A DNA stretch of 64,000 bases from Plumapathes pennacea (Eukaryota > Cnidaria > Anthozoa > Antipatharia > Myriopathidae): positions 5,442,001-5,506,000 of the forward strand of contig OZ038464.1 in the NCBI GenBank assembly GCA_964036295.1, written 5' to 3'. The position numbers and the translations under genes were made by a program. Below the pieces are notes generated by a model, which worked only from the letters and a program-made list of their open reading frames with translations, did no database searches and had not been told where the DNA came from. Below are positions 11,543 to 23,900 of this stretch, in pieces. Each line of letters begins with the position of its first letter. Position 1 is the stretch's first letter.

Positions 11543-12472
11543 TCATGACAAGCCCCTCATCCCAATTACTTCTGTTCGTTCCTCAAGTGAGCGCCTGCAG
11601 ATCAGCTGTACAGCGTATTCCTTGAACTCTGGTATTCTAAAAGTATATATTATGGGATTAACCAGAGAGTTGGCGAAATAAAGCAGCAAAGTGGCCATGT
11701 ACACAAGATGACAACTGCCATAACACCCTCCAGGCTGCGAATTAGAAGAGAAAAAAAAGTAAAGGCTTGTTATTGGTGCTGGCAAAAGGGTAACCAGGGA
11801 AACCGTTGTCATGAGAAACAAGGACCTTGCCAGTCTTCGTTCACGAGCGCTGGTGATGCGGTTCGTTGTCACACCAAATCTGCACTTGATCCAAATGATG
11901 AAGTAATTTATGGAAATCAAGAGAAGAAAGGAAGCCAAGGACGAGAGCCAAGCAACAAGATGGGCACTTTTAGATATCCAACCGAAATACTTTGCTGGGT
12001 GAAAAACAGAAATAATAAAGGCGAAACACCAGACAAGTGCAATAATTACGAAATAGAGTTTGGTGTCAAGTACGCGATGCTTCATTGGCCAAACAATGGC
12101 ATACATCCTCTCGAAAGAGATCATCACAAGGCTTATGAGCGATGCTTCTTCTAGAAATGAACTTATTGTCTGATTTGCAAAGTACATTTTAGAGCCTCCT
12201 TCATATGCCCACAGATCGAAGCTTTCAGCCAGTAAATAAATTCTTAATGGGACTGCTATACCTCCAATCAGCAAGTCGGCGACTGCCAAATTTGCGAGTA
12301 AATAGAATGATCGGTTCCGTAGCTGTCTTTGACTTTTAAAAGCACCAATAGCGATTGAGTTACCAATGACAATGGCGACCATTTCGAGAAGGAAAGCTAT
12401 GCAAAATGGTATTCCCTGTTCACGGGAGAAAAGTGGTGAAGATGATGTTATGGAAAATTCTGTGTTGTTCAT
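11543..12472 (-). CDS. Class A GPCR (orphan, rhodopsin-like), single coding exon, 309 aa
   Basis: This is an inverted paralogue of the 4,353 receptor and shares all its oddities: LAVAD in TM2, ERM instead of DRY at the end of TM3, LPAP in TM6, NSLVNPIIY in TM7, and the tail FKEYAVQLICRRS followed by EERTEVI. The N-terminus is five residues shorter, with a sequon at N2. The initiator ATG (12,470-12,472) is preceded on the minus strand by TTTTCAG at about 12,491-12,497, so the same 5' UTR intron arrangement is kept. Both copies have intact frames and substitutions spread through the loops, which suggests two working receptors. The downstream flank contains the same LINE fragment as the sister copy. 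Confidence 0.92.
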   Translation of the reverse strand: MNNTEFSITSSSPLFSREQGIPFCIAFLLEMVAIVIGNSIAIGAFKSQRQLRNRSFYLLANLAVADLLIGGIAVPLRIYLLAESFDLWAYEGGSKMYFANQTISSFLEEASLISLVMISFERMYAIVWPMKHRVLDTKLYFVIIALVWCFAFIISVFHPAKYFGWISKSAHLVAWLSSLASFLLLISINYFIIWIKCRFGVTTNRITSARERRLARSLFLMTTVSLVTLLPAPITSLYFFFSSNSQPGGCYGSCHLVYMATLLLYFANSLVNPIIYTFRIPEFKEYAVQLICRRSLEERTEVIGMRGLS

Positions 12473-13485
12473 CTGTATGGCTTTCAGAACCTGAAAATAA
12501 ATTATTTAATCAACAATGACAAACAGTGATTTACAGGCTGCATGAACGATGTTTAAACGCACTCGTACGGGCAGTCTTTTTAGTGGAGTTTATTATTATT
12601 GTAATTATTATTATAAAATAACTATGATACTACGCGCGCTCTGATTGGTTAAAAAACCATTTTATAAATAAATACAAAGACATGGAAATGACAAATCCTG
12701 AATTAAAAGACTTCGGGTCGTCCCCTACTTCAAAGATTCATGTGTTACAGAAACTGCAGTGGACTATTACAGCAAATAGTGAAGCCGTGTGCAAATCATG
12801 TGCAATTGGTGAAGCAGCGTGAAGAAAAGTTGTCCCAATATTGCATGAAATTTAATTCGGAAACCGTGAGACAGAAAGCCAACAATTACACAGTCAAAGA
12901 ACATTCTCTAAAGTTTCTAACCTTTATACCTTCGTCTCCTGTGGCTCGTAGCTAGTAACTAGATGGCTTAGATCACCGGAGTTTCACACGAATAATTGTA
13001 GGTTTATGGTGATTAAGGCACAAACAGTCTTCGCTAATGAGTCTGTCTCGGCTGTCGGCTCGGTGGCACAAAAGCCGTTGAGGCGATTCAATGGAGTTGA
13101 CTGTCGTCCGGCAGAGTTCAAGTAATGCTCAAGTAAAGCAAACAAATGTACAAACTACCTTCTTCGGCAGGATAGTGTTGTTGTGCAGACATGTTTACGT
13201 CGAATGGCACCGTTGTCCTGAAAGTTGAAACCATGACTAATATCCGTACTAATATCCGACACATTTCTTGTGAAATTCATCTTCATTTAGCAGCCTGTCA
13301 ACTTTTTCAAGTGAACGCGAGTGGTGTTCCGTTTTCATTCATGGACTGACTTGAGCCAAGTGCCGTGAAACAGACTTTCCGATTGGACGAGCGTGCGTTT
13401 TGACGGTTTTCGGGAGAATCTTGAACTTGATCATTTTCAAAGAAAGTTCTTTCAGGTAATAAAAGCTTCGTTATTTTATAAAAGC

Positions 13486-13781
<296 letters not shown>

Positions 13782-14084
13782 TCCTGGCTGAGAATGTTTT
13801 CTCTGATTACAAGGTTTTTCACGCATGGGACAAAAAAAAAGTTGATGAGGTATATGCATGCAGACGTTTTGCCGCAGTGCTGATCTTCACTCGATGAAAA
13901 CCCGGAAGTCTAAACAAGTATTCTCAACAAATTACCCATAATGCTTTGAGATCATGGCACCACCTGCTAGAGACATTTTGTTTATTTTGTGATACTATTT
14001 TTTGTATTCGCTGGGTCACGAAATTCCCGTTGATGTTTAAAATCCTGTAGATAGGGACGTATCAAAACGCTTCGGATCGAAGCC

Positions 14085-14295
14085 AATGATGCTAAAGCCA
14101 CACGGCCGGTATTAAGATTAGGGAGCAAATGATTCTAAAGCCACACGGCCGGTATTAAGATTAGGGGACAAATGATGCTAAAGCCACACGGCCGGTTTTA
14201 AGATTAGGGGACAAATGATGCTAAAGCCACACGGCCGGTATTAAGATTAGGGGGCAAATGATGCTAAAGCCACACGGCCGGTTTTAAGATTAGCA
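14085..14295. repeat. Minisatellite, 43-bp unit, five copies
   Basis: The unit starts AATGATGCTAAAGCCACACG and continues through a CGGCCGG core to GATTAGGG. Five head-to-tail copies differ at only a few positions (TATTAAG versus TTTTAAG; GGGGACA versus GGGAGCA). It is non-coding. Confidence 0.85.
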
Positions 14296-16212
14296 GTGGA
14301 ATCCTTGCCAAGGTCTCGGTTATTGGTTTATCAATATTTTTTCGTCCGACCCAAAGTATTCTAAAAACTGCAATCACTAACATAAATGTAATTTTCAAGC
14401 TCTGCATAAAACGTGTTGCGCTTTTACTTGCGTTGCCCCGGTCACCAATATTTTTAAATAATAATGCGTCGAGCAAATGTCACCGACTGTATATTATAGC
14501 AAGTACACGGAGGCTTTTGTAATATACTTTCTAGCTTCTACAACTAATGGCTATTCAATAAAAGCTTTTTTTTTTTTATAAAAACAGCACTTTGTACGTC
14601 TCTTGTAAGATAAAACACAAAATATCATATATTAGTCTCTAAATTCTGCTTATGACATTTTGCAAAGCATAACAAAACAAAACGAATGAAAATAACCTGG
14701 AGGCTAAAGGAAATTTCGTATGTGTATTTAGTATTTACTCGGTGCTCGGTCCGTAAGAAGGAAAGCTCGTATTTTAGCGAAAACGACACAAAGTCACATA
14801 GCGTGGACAGGGAAAACTCAAACGAACGGTCAAATAAACAGAGGCAACGACAGCACATACCGTGTAAGTGACTGCAATTCCAAACTGATTGAACCGTTGT
14901 AAAGTTTATCAATTTGAGCGACTTGCTATCTTCGTCTTGATCTGAACCAACAAACCGCATGTGGTATATTACAACAGAGATATTGACAGATATGTCACAA
15001 ACAATAAATTATAATTATTATGAATCAATACAAACATTCTAAAGAAAAGTAGGAAAATGTATTTTTTATATTCACAGTCTGCGAAGGAAAAATCAAGATG
15101 GATTGATTGGTGTGTAATAAAACTGTTTTGTATTTTTTTATGCACGTTTATAATTCTGTAAAAATGTCTGATTACGGCTCACGAAAATGGCAGCTCGGCT
15201 ATTTACTGTATTTGACAATTGCAGTCACACAACGTCGCTTGAAGCCAATGGAAAAATACTCGGACTCACAGTCTCTTACTGACTATTATCCTTTCTCCCA
15301 TTGTAATTCAATGTTAATTCAATGTGCCTTTCGGGAATCACCTGTTATCAGACCTCACCGGCTGGATATGTTAATTTTGCCAAGTTATTTGGGTTAATTT
15401 TTTGCATCATGTTATCATCCGCCGCTGCAGTCGTGCTCGTGTTGTTCATTTTCAGAGGCGAGCCACAAATGGGAATGGGGCTGGAGGATTTCCTCAAGTT
15501 AGCGACTATCTGTATCAACTAGTCAGCCGGAGAGAGAGAGAAAAAAAAAAACATTCTGACAGCTAAAGCCATAGCCTGGTAAAATCGTGACACGTGACCT
15601 AGCGGGCGTTATCATTCATCCCGTCCAAAGTTATTGACAACATCCGAACAGTTCTACTTATTTAGTCACAAGAACAGTAAGAGATGACTACCGAGGACAT
15701 CAACTCGTTGCTTGAAAAAGCAGTTCAAGAAAGCACCAAAAACCTTCACAGTCCCCGCAACATTATTTTCGCCGCGAGAGGAAATTATGATGAACAATAA
15801 AGATAATACACTAACTTTGGCTTCGGAACTATGCATGGATATTTGTCCTTGGACATTATTTGTTCCTCGAAGCTTACAGATGCTCTCGAATTTCGCTACC
15901 GGGCAACTGTTCGCTTCTCGAAACAGATACTATCCTCGGACAATTATCCGTGCATATATTTCCTCACCAAAAGTAGTTTATTGTTATTTGACTTGACCAG
16001 AGAGGAATATTAACGACAGGTAACAACAGTTGAAGCGCTGTGGCCCTTGGTATTATTTAATCTTATCAAGAAAAAGACCTCTTCACTTTTCTACCACTGT
16101 CTCTGAATGTTAACTTCTACTGTTAATTAAATACTTGAGCAACTTTAAATATTCACTACTGTATAAATACTGTGTAATATAAAATGCGAGCTGTATGCTG
16201 CTCACGCCTAGA

Positions 16213-16620
16213 AATAGAAGATATTCCACGGCGGCGCGAAGATATGAATTTTATTTTCGAGTGGTAAAATTAATAAATTTCCACTGGTTTGCCGTGGTGT
16301 GGACTGTTATTTACCACGATTTACGTCATCACATGGTCAAAATGTTGTGGACTCACGAGGCGCTTCGCCGATTTTTACCGACCTTTTTACCACAACATTT
16401 AGAAATATACAGGAAACTTTTGTTGTATTTTGCTGCAAAACGTGACATGCTGGCGTCAGCATCGTTGTCTGGACTCTTATTTACCACGGCAAATCGACCA
16501 ATCAGATAGCGAGAAACTAGTGTGTTGTGGTAAAAACAATATTTTACGAACGAGCGCTTCGCGAGTGAGTAAAATATTGTTTTCACCACGAGAAAATAAA
16601 ATCCATATCTTCAAGCCGCC
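16213..16620. mobile_element. Foldback element, long copy
   Basis: The left end (ATTCCACGGCGGCGCGAAGA) pairs with CTTCAAGCCGCCGTG at the right end. A short version of the same element lies at 47,513-47,618. The long copy carries about 300 bp of extra interior sequence, part of which (ACCACAACATTTAGAAATAT) recurs at 60,020-60,110. It is non-coding. Confidence 0.55.
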
Positions 16621-16624
16621 GTGT

Positions 16625-16829
16625 AATTTTCTTTTTATTATATTAGACACGAGTGTTTTACGAGAAATTGCACAAACAACCGTGCAAAAGCGATAAATGA
16701 TGCCAACGATATCCTCACTAGTGAGGATATGGAAAATACGCCACTTGGGTCCCGGATGTAGTTTCTTATGTATTTTACGCACGGTATATTTTCCAGTAAA
16801 ACACTCGTGTCTATATAATAATACTTTAT
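16625..16829. mobile_element. MITE with AGACACGAGTGTTTTAC inverted ends, copy 1
   Basis: TATTAGACACGAGTGTTTTA on the left pairs with AAAACACTCGTGTCTATATA on the right. The interior includes GATATCCTCACTAGTGAGGA, itself a near-palindrome. A second copy is at 47,622-47,809, again directly adjacent to the foldback element described at 16,213, so the two travel as a pair. Confidence 0.6.
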
Positions 16830-16902
16830 TACTTATGCACGACTTACATGACGCCAACTAACGCAGTAACAATAGTACACTGGCCGTTACGTAAATGTTT
16901 GC

Positions 16903-17206
<304 letters not shown>

Positions 17207-17429
17207 AATTGGCCGCAATCGGTGTACAGTGCATTTTAGACACATCACACTATTGAAATAAAAGTTGAATTTGATTACAAGAATGTTGACCGTGTATCGT
17301 TACACGATTTATTAGTCAAACCATGGTTTCATGGCATTGAGGTGAATTGTAAAACTACGACTACTTATTAAAGGATATCTGGTACGCTATACAAATGGGG
17401 AGATTCTCAAAAAAAAAAAAACAAAAAAA

Positions 17430-17900
<471 letters not shown>

Positions 17901-18073
17901 CATTGTAAATAAGTAGACAAGAGTTTTGAAGCACAGAAGTCAATCCAGGCGGGGCAGTAAGTTGGTTCACTAACCATCCTTCAGCTTGCCACCGCCAATC
18001 ATGCTTCATATTTTCTTCTGCTTTCCGTGACAGCACGTCGTATTTTCGCCTCTCAAAAGATCTCGGGATCAGT

Positions 18074-18450
18074 TTAACTGGACAGCGGTGTCAAGTCTCT
18101 ACAAATAAGACCATCGCCTCGCTTCTTATCCAACCACTGATTGCACGGAAAGCACGTGACCTTCTGTGACGTCAGGTTGGTCACTTCGACTTTCTCCAGC
18201 ATCCAGCCTGCACCGAAACCCTTGTTGTCATGTTCAATGCGCAAGCGCGTCAGCTGACCCAAGTCCAGTGCTTCCATCTTGAAGTCATCCTTTTGGCCGC
18301 GCTCAAATAAATTTACGAACTTTTTGGTCAGCGTTCGTCTTCCTGTGTCTCCGTTACTTCCATAAATGGTGATAGAGACATTGGCATCCGTGCCTGCGTG
18401 CGATACGTCAGCAGTATATACATCTACAACATACTGAATTGGTTGAAGAT
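18074..18450 (-). CDS. LOXHD1: LOXHD1-like PLAT 17 and C-terminus, exon 44 (aa 2388-2512)
   Basis: A complete domain in the single terminal exon. Motifs: [80 protein letters not shown], then TPLSS and TAA at 18,074-18,076. The protein ends right after the last PLAT strand, as in other LOXHD1 proteins. No clear AATAAA was seen on the minus strand before the TA repeats below 17,900. Confidence 0.92.
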
Positions 18451-20920
18451 CTGGGGAAAGTAGAAACAAAATGTAAGATATCACCGTACATAGACTAAAC
18501 TAGAAAACTAAACTAGCTAAATAGACTATTTACACAAGGATGCACGCTCATGAAAGTCAGAGTACTTTCATTTTTCTTTGGAATGGCTACATACACGACT
18601 CCTTTACCATCGTATTTAAATAAGGTATTCATTCAGATTGAGTTTCACAGCCACTTTCAACTACGTTGCTCTACGTTCGCCAAACATCTCTTATACTAAA
18701 GGTTCTGGCTCGTCAAGCTTGAACATTAAAAAAGCGCATAGACCGCAGTGGTTTTATTCTATTTCGACAAAACAAAACAAAACAAAACAAAACAAAACAA
18801 AACAAAACAAAACAAAACAAAAAAAAAACAAAACAAACAAAAAAACAAAAAAAAAAAAAAAACCGTGACCAGTATTAATTAAAATTAGTCATTCCAAAAG
18901 AAGATGTATTTACTAGTGGGAAGAATGCTAATATTCTTCAGCACACTATGGTTTTGTTGTTACAGGTATAATCGCCTTACCTCTTATGGCAGTCGTTCTG
19001 GATTTCTCACTGGACTTACACTCGAGAATCACTCCATCTCTTTTACCAGTTCCCAAGGGAATCCATTGCCGGCATGGGAAAACGAACCTTTGAAGACAAA
19101 CAAGCAGTCAGCCTGGGAGACAAAGAGCTACTAAATTACGAGCAGAGGCGCGGCAGCTAAGCAACGGACAAGAAAGCGCGGTCGCTAATTCTCACCAGTC
19201 GTTATTGCCTACTAACTAACCTCAGGATTGATCTTTTTTAGAAAAAAAAATCATAACACTTACTTCTCCCCAGTTTCCGTATCCAACACGTTTATTTCGT
19301 GTACAAACAGGCCTGACTCTTTACCAGTCCCTTTGACCGTAGCACCTTCCTTTTTACGGTGGCCCACTGTCACTTGAGTCAGCGGTCCAAGTGGCTTGGT
19401 CACAAATTTAAACGTGTCTGTTTGACCTCGCCGAAGAACTTTGTTCTTGGCGCTATTTTCAATGAAATATTCGGGGGACTTCTTTTCTTCTCCATGTAGA
19501 ACAATCCACGCATTGTGTGTCGTACCAGCCTGTTGTTTGTCGCTGGTTAGAAAAGTGATTTCGTATGCTGGAAAGAGGGAATAAATCAGTTATAAATCTA
19601 ACTTTAAGAAGCGAAACGAAAGGATGGGCTGATTCCTTGAAATTCATTTGGAACGGTTATGTACGAAATGCTGATTCTTTTTAGTGAATGTATAGTGGTC
19701 CTGCGGACAAATACTCTGTAATTTCTACAAGAATATCTCCAATCGGACGAGAAAAATATAAAACTTACCAGGGAGTTGTCGAGGAAACTTTGCTAACATG
19801 ACAAAGAAAAAGGCGTACGACAAGTGAAGAAAAACAAAAACAATATCTGTGTTGTTTACACCATTCTTTAAATATTTTTTCTCTTCCCAAAAAAGAAAGA
19901 AAAAACCCTTCACATATGGCACTTCATTTCGGAAGAGGCCACTTGGGATGGCATCACCCACTCAACCACCCCACCCCCCCACCCCCGTCCCCCCCCCCCC
20001 CTCTCCCTAAGTACTAGTAAGGTGGAAGGTTCCATTTCCTATTCTCGTCCCTTGTGCGGTGGATAGGGTATTATTTTGTGTCAGTTGAGTATTAGATTTG
20101 CAGTTGACTCACTAGTGGTAGTTCCAAGACTTTGTTTCCTGTTGACGCACGGGAGTTCTCGCAACAGGCTCTTATCGTCCTTGTCCTTGGAGAGCCAGCG
20201 GGAGCATGGAAACAAGTAGTTTTTCTTAGAATTTTGGTCAATGATTTCGACGTTTTCCAGGTACCAGCTGGCGCCAAGAAACTTGTTGTCGTGCCAAATG
20301 CGAACTTTAGTCAGTTCCCCTGGAAAGAATTATAACAGTGGCCAACAGTAAATAAACAGATAGATGCATGGAAAGGGGAGTTACAGGTAACTAGAGGTCT
20401 CGTATGGTTGAAAACGTGAGGAACTTTAGATGACAGTGGGTCATCTAAGAAATGCATCACCACACTTTGTAGATTCAGTGCAGGTCTGAATGTCTGATTC
20501 GTTTTAAGGCTGCATTTTTAGTTCAACTTAGATGTCCTTTCACCTCTCGTGTGCATGAAAACGATCGAATGTGGTGATAAAGACGCGTCAACTCGAACGT
20601 GTGTCGTTTCAAAATGCTCCAGTTTCTGTTTCAGTAGCAAATATAGGAGGTGAAATTTAAAACACATCCGTGTAAATACAGACTGAAAACAGGACCTAGT
20701 CAAATAAACTAAACTAAATCATACCAAGGCTAAGAAGGTTTTTGAGCATGAAGACGTCTGTGTGATTTCGTTCAAATTTGTCTTTGTAAGTCTCGGATTC
20801 CTTGAGAGCAATCTCTCCGCTGTCTCCGTTTTCACCAAAGATCACCAAGAACACGTTCGCGTCTGTGCCAGCTTTCATTACATCTCCAGTAGTAACATTG
20901 ACTTTATATGTGGTTCCTGT

Positions 20921-20959
<39 letters not shown>

Positions 20960-23900
20960 AGCAAAATGGAATTACTCAAAGTTAGGTTCTTTCCTCAAAA
21001 CGGCGGGGTAGGCCGGTAGATCATGGGAGGTAAACACAACATTTTCGCCAGTGAAAGTGATTGTCACAGTTATGAAACAATTTTAGAGATTTCTGTTGCA
21101 TTTACTCTAGGAACCAGAGTAAAGGGAGCTAATGAAACTGAAAAACAGCAAAAAAAAAAAAAAAAAAAAACGAATTATGATGTAACATGCTTAAAATATA
21201 AGCAGTGGAATTGCTCAGCTTTGAATACACAAACATGAAATTGAAAATCGACATCCGGAGAGTTATATGAAAAGCTTTTGAATGTTTTCTAAGCCAAGGT
21301 AAGCGATGCATCAAGTAGATAAGAAAATCATGCAAAAATATAAAGAAAGAGAGGAAAAAAAAAAAAAAAAAAAAAAAAAGGCACATGTTTGACTACTGCT
21401 TTACTATAATTTTCTTAGTTAAAAGTAGATTATGAGTTAATAGAGTATTGTGTTGATGGGTAGGCGATTTTTAGTGGTTGCCTTACTGGCTATGGTCTCT
21501 TCTCCCTCGACGTATGCCGGCAACTCTCTAACAAGCTTCTTGTCCTCGTGTGACTTAGAGAGCCATTGGTTACACTTAAACAACGTCACGGCATTACTTT
21601 CCATGTTCCGCATGATAATCTGTAAAGCAAAATCAGAATTCAACAACGATGAAAAGACTTGCCAGTTCACTTCAGTTTCTTGTTAGAAACAGAGACAGAC
21701 TGTTGTCTTCTTCAATACTTTACATTAGAGTGAAGTACATATTTTGAGGAAAAAAAAAGAGATCAGTTTGCACAAGACAAAAAATAAATAAATAAAAAAA
21801 TAAAAAAGACGGGACACCGTACAGATACGAATGGACACACCTTATAAAGAACCAGCTAGGTGCTTAGGAAAAGCGAGCTCCCGGATGTGAGTACAAACAT
21901 GGGTGCGCAAAGCATTAAATAGACCCTCCCACCGTAAATGCTTTGCGCACCGATGCTTATATTTACATCCGGAGCTCGACTTTCTTGAGGAGCCCACGTG
22001 ATCTGATCAATCCGACTGTCGCTGCTTGCCGTATTCAATACACTTTATGAGTTTGTGCTGATTTATTTCGCAATGAAACGTAGAAAAACATAAGAATCCG
22101 CCATTTTCGTATGATACGAAAATGGCCGCCGTCAGTCACTGGGCGCGCAAAGCATCTACGGTGAGAGGGTCTATTTACAGTGAAGAGCGCACCTTATCAA
22201 GGAACCAACTGGGGCGGGTGCCACTGCCGTCCAGGCCGATGCGAATTTTCGCGATTTTCCCGACGTCCTCGAGATCGAGCCGAATAAAGTCGACACCACC
22301 TCGTTCAAAACGAGTCTCGTCCTTGTCTAGAGTGAGTTCAGGCGTCGAGCCCTCGGAACCGAACACAGTCAGGCTGACTTTGGAGTCTGTGCCCGCCATC
22401 TTCACATCAGCTGTGTACACTGTCACCTCATAAGGCACATCTGAAAAGAAAACAACGGCCGATTCAGGTCATTAATGTGCCGACAAATTTGCAGAGCAAA
22501 TTTTAGATTGGCTTTCAAAAACCAAAACAAAAGTATTTATAGCACCTGTTTGTAAGAAAGCAGTTTCAACAAATCAGAAGCTAAGCGAATGTTACGCAGC
22601 GAAGAACAGAAACAATAACTCTGTAATCTCTGTAATTCTGTAATGTTGCTTTTGGTTATAAAAATGTATTTTGAAGTTGACGAAATTTTAAGTGTTTATT
22701 TTTTTTATTCAAGTAATTTTTACTCAAATTTAATGTTTTGAGGCATCACGTAGCATGCAGATAAGCAGAAAAAATAAAACCATCAACTTTTTAGCTTCTC
22801 ATAAACAAGGAACCTTGTCTCGCTCGCTGTTGCTTGGCAACTCGGCCGCACGTGACATAACTACTTACGCGGCTTATACGTCACCATCATGTCGTCACTC
22901 GCTGATAAAACTCGCACAACTTTTCCATCCTCTTTATCCTGTGCCAGCCAGCGGTTGCACGGAAAGAAATATTTCTTCCCGCTCGTTGGCACGTCAACCT
23001 CCACCTCCTTCACGTACCAGCCGCTGTTCGGCCCGTAACCAAGGTGACCCAGTTCCACCTTCCTGACGTCACCCACGTCAACTGCTTCGACCGAAAAGGT
23101 CTCTGTGAGGCCTGGGGCAAAGCCTGGCTTCTGGATGAGGTCGAGGTTGAGCTTCTCTGACGCCGCTTCTGTGCCAATTAACACAATCCACGCCTGCGCA
23201 TCCGTGCCTGCATCTGATTCGTCTGCAGTGGTAACGCGGATTGTGTACGAAATATCTGGGAGTCAAGACAAAGAAAAAAACCTTTAATTGATTGCTGGAT
23301 GTGGGTATACACAAATACTGAAATGTCCTCGCTTTCGAATCTAGTTGTGAATAAATTTGTGGGAAAAAAAAGAAAACATCATTTGGTCATTATAATCGCG
23401 TGCAACGCGAGAAGCTAATAAAGTATCCCATAATAAATAAATAATAAATAAATAAACAAAAAAAAAAAAAAACAAATAAATAAACAAACAGTAGGTAGCC
23501 AAATAAGTAGCCAACAATAAATAATCATACGAATAAATGGTCCGAAGCGGCCAAAAGCTCCTCGCGTTCGGACCGGATCCCCTCCCATTCCACTGCAGAG
23601 CCAATATGCAGGCTAGGATTCCCTGCGCTCTGAAATGGTCTACTGTCTTACTTGCTCGGGCAGCTGCCGCTTCCTTCTTTCCATCTCCAAACTCCGCCAG
23701 GAAAATTGCATCGGCCGTGGTGCTTCGGCTAACGGTCGGCAAACTTTCGGAACTCCGATACAGTGGGTTTCGGCCTCCACCGAGACTACTTCGACTACTC
23801 CGCCGGGACAGCCGAGGACTGCCGCGGGGACTGGAACCTGGACTGCCCCGGGGACTGGACTTGAGACTTGCCATACTTAGGGAAGAAGCTTGTGTAGTGC

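Noticed and set aside
11708-12154. 148-codon plus-strand frame
   Set aside because: It is antisense to the intact GPCR at 11,543-12,472; the same antisense frame appears opposite the sister receptor, which follows from coding constraint.
14085-14295. Possible CRISPR-like array
   Set aside because: Five head-to-tail 43-bp units without spacers; also a minisatellite.
14625-15522. Short open frames around 14.6-15.5 kb
   Set aside because: No conserved motif, splice signal or repeat relation; they look like chance frames.
22122-22433. 103-codon plus-strand frame beginning in the TTAA MITE
   Set aside because: Antisense to exon 38 of the LOXHD1-like gene; no domain.
23341-23651. Continuation of exon 36 past GTAAGA
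   Set aside because: The frame stays open, but it loses low-complexity linker character and becomes poly-hydrophobic over an AT-rich repeat; only the GTAAGA donor gives the phase needed by exon 37.
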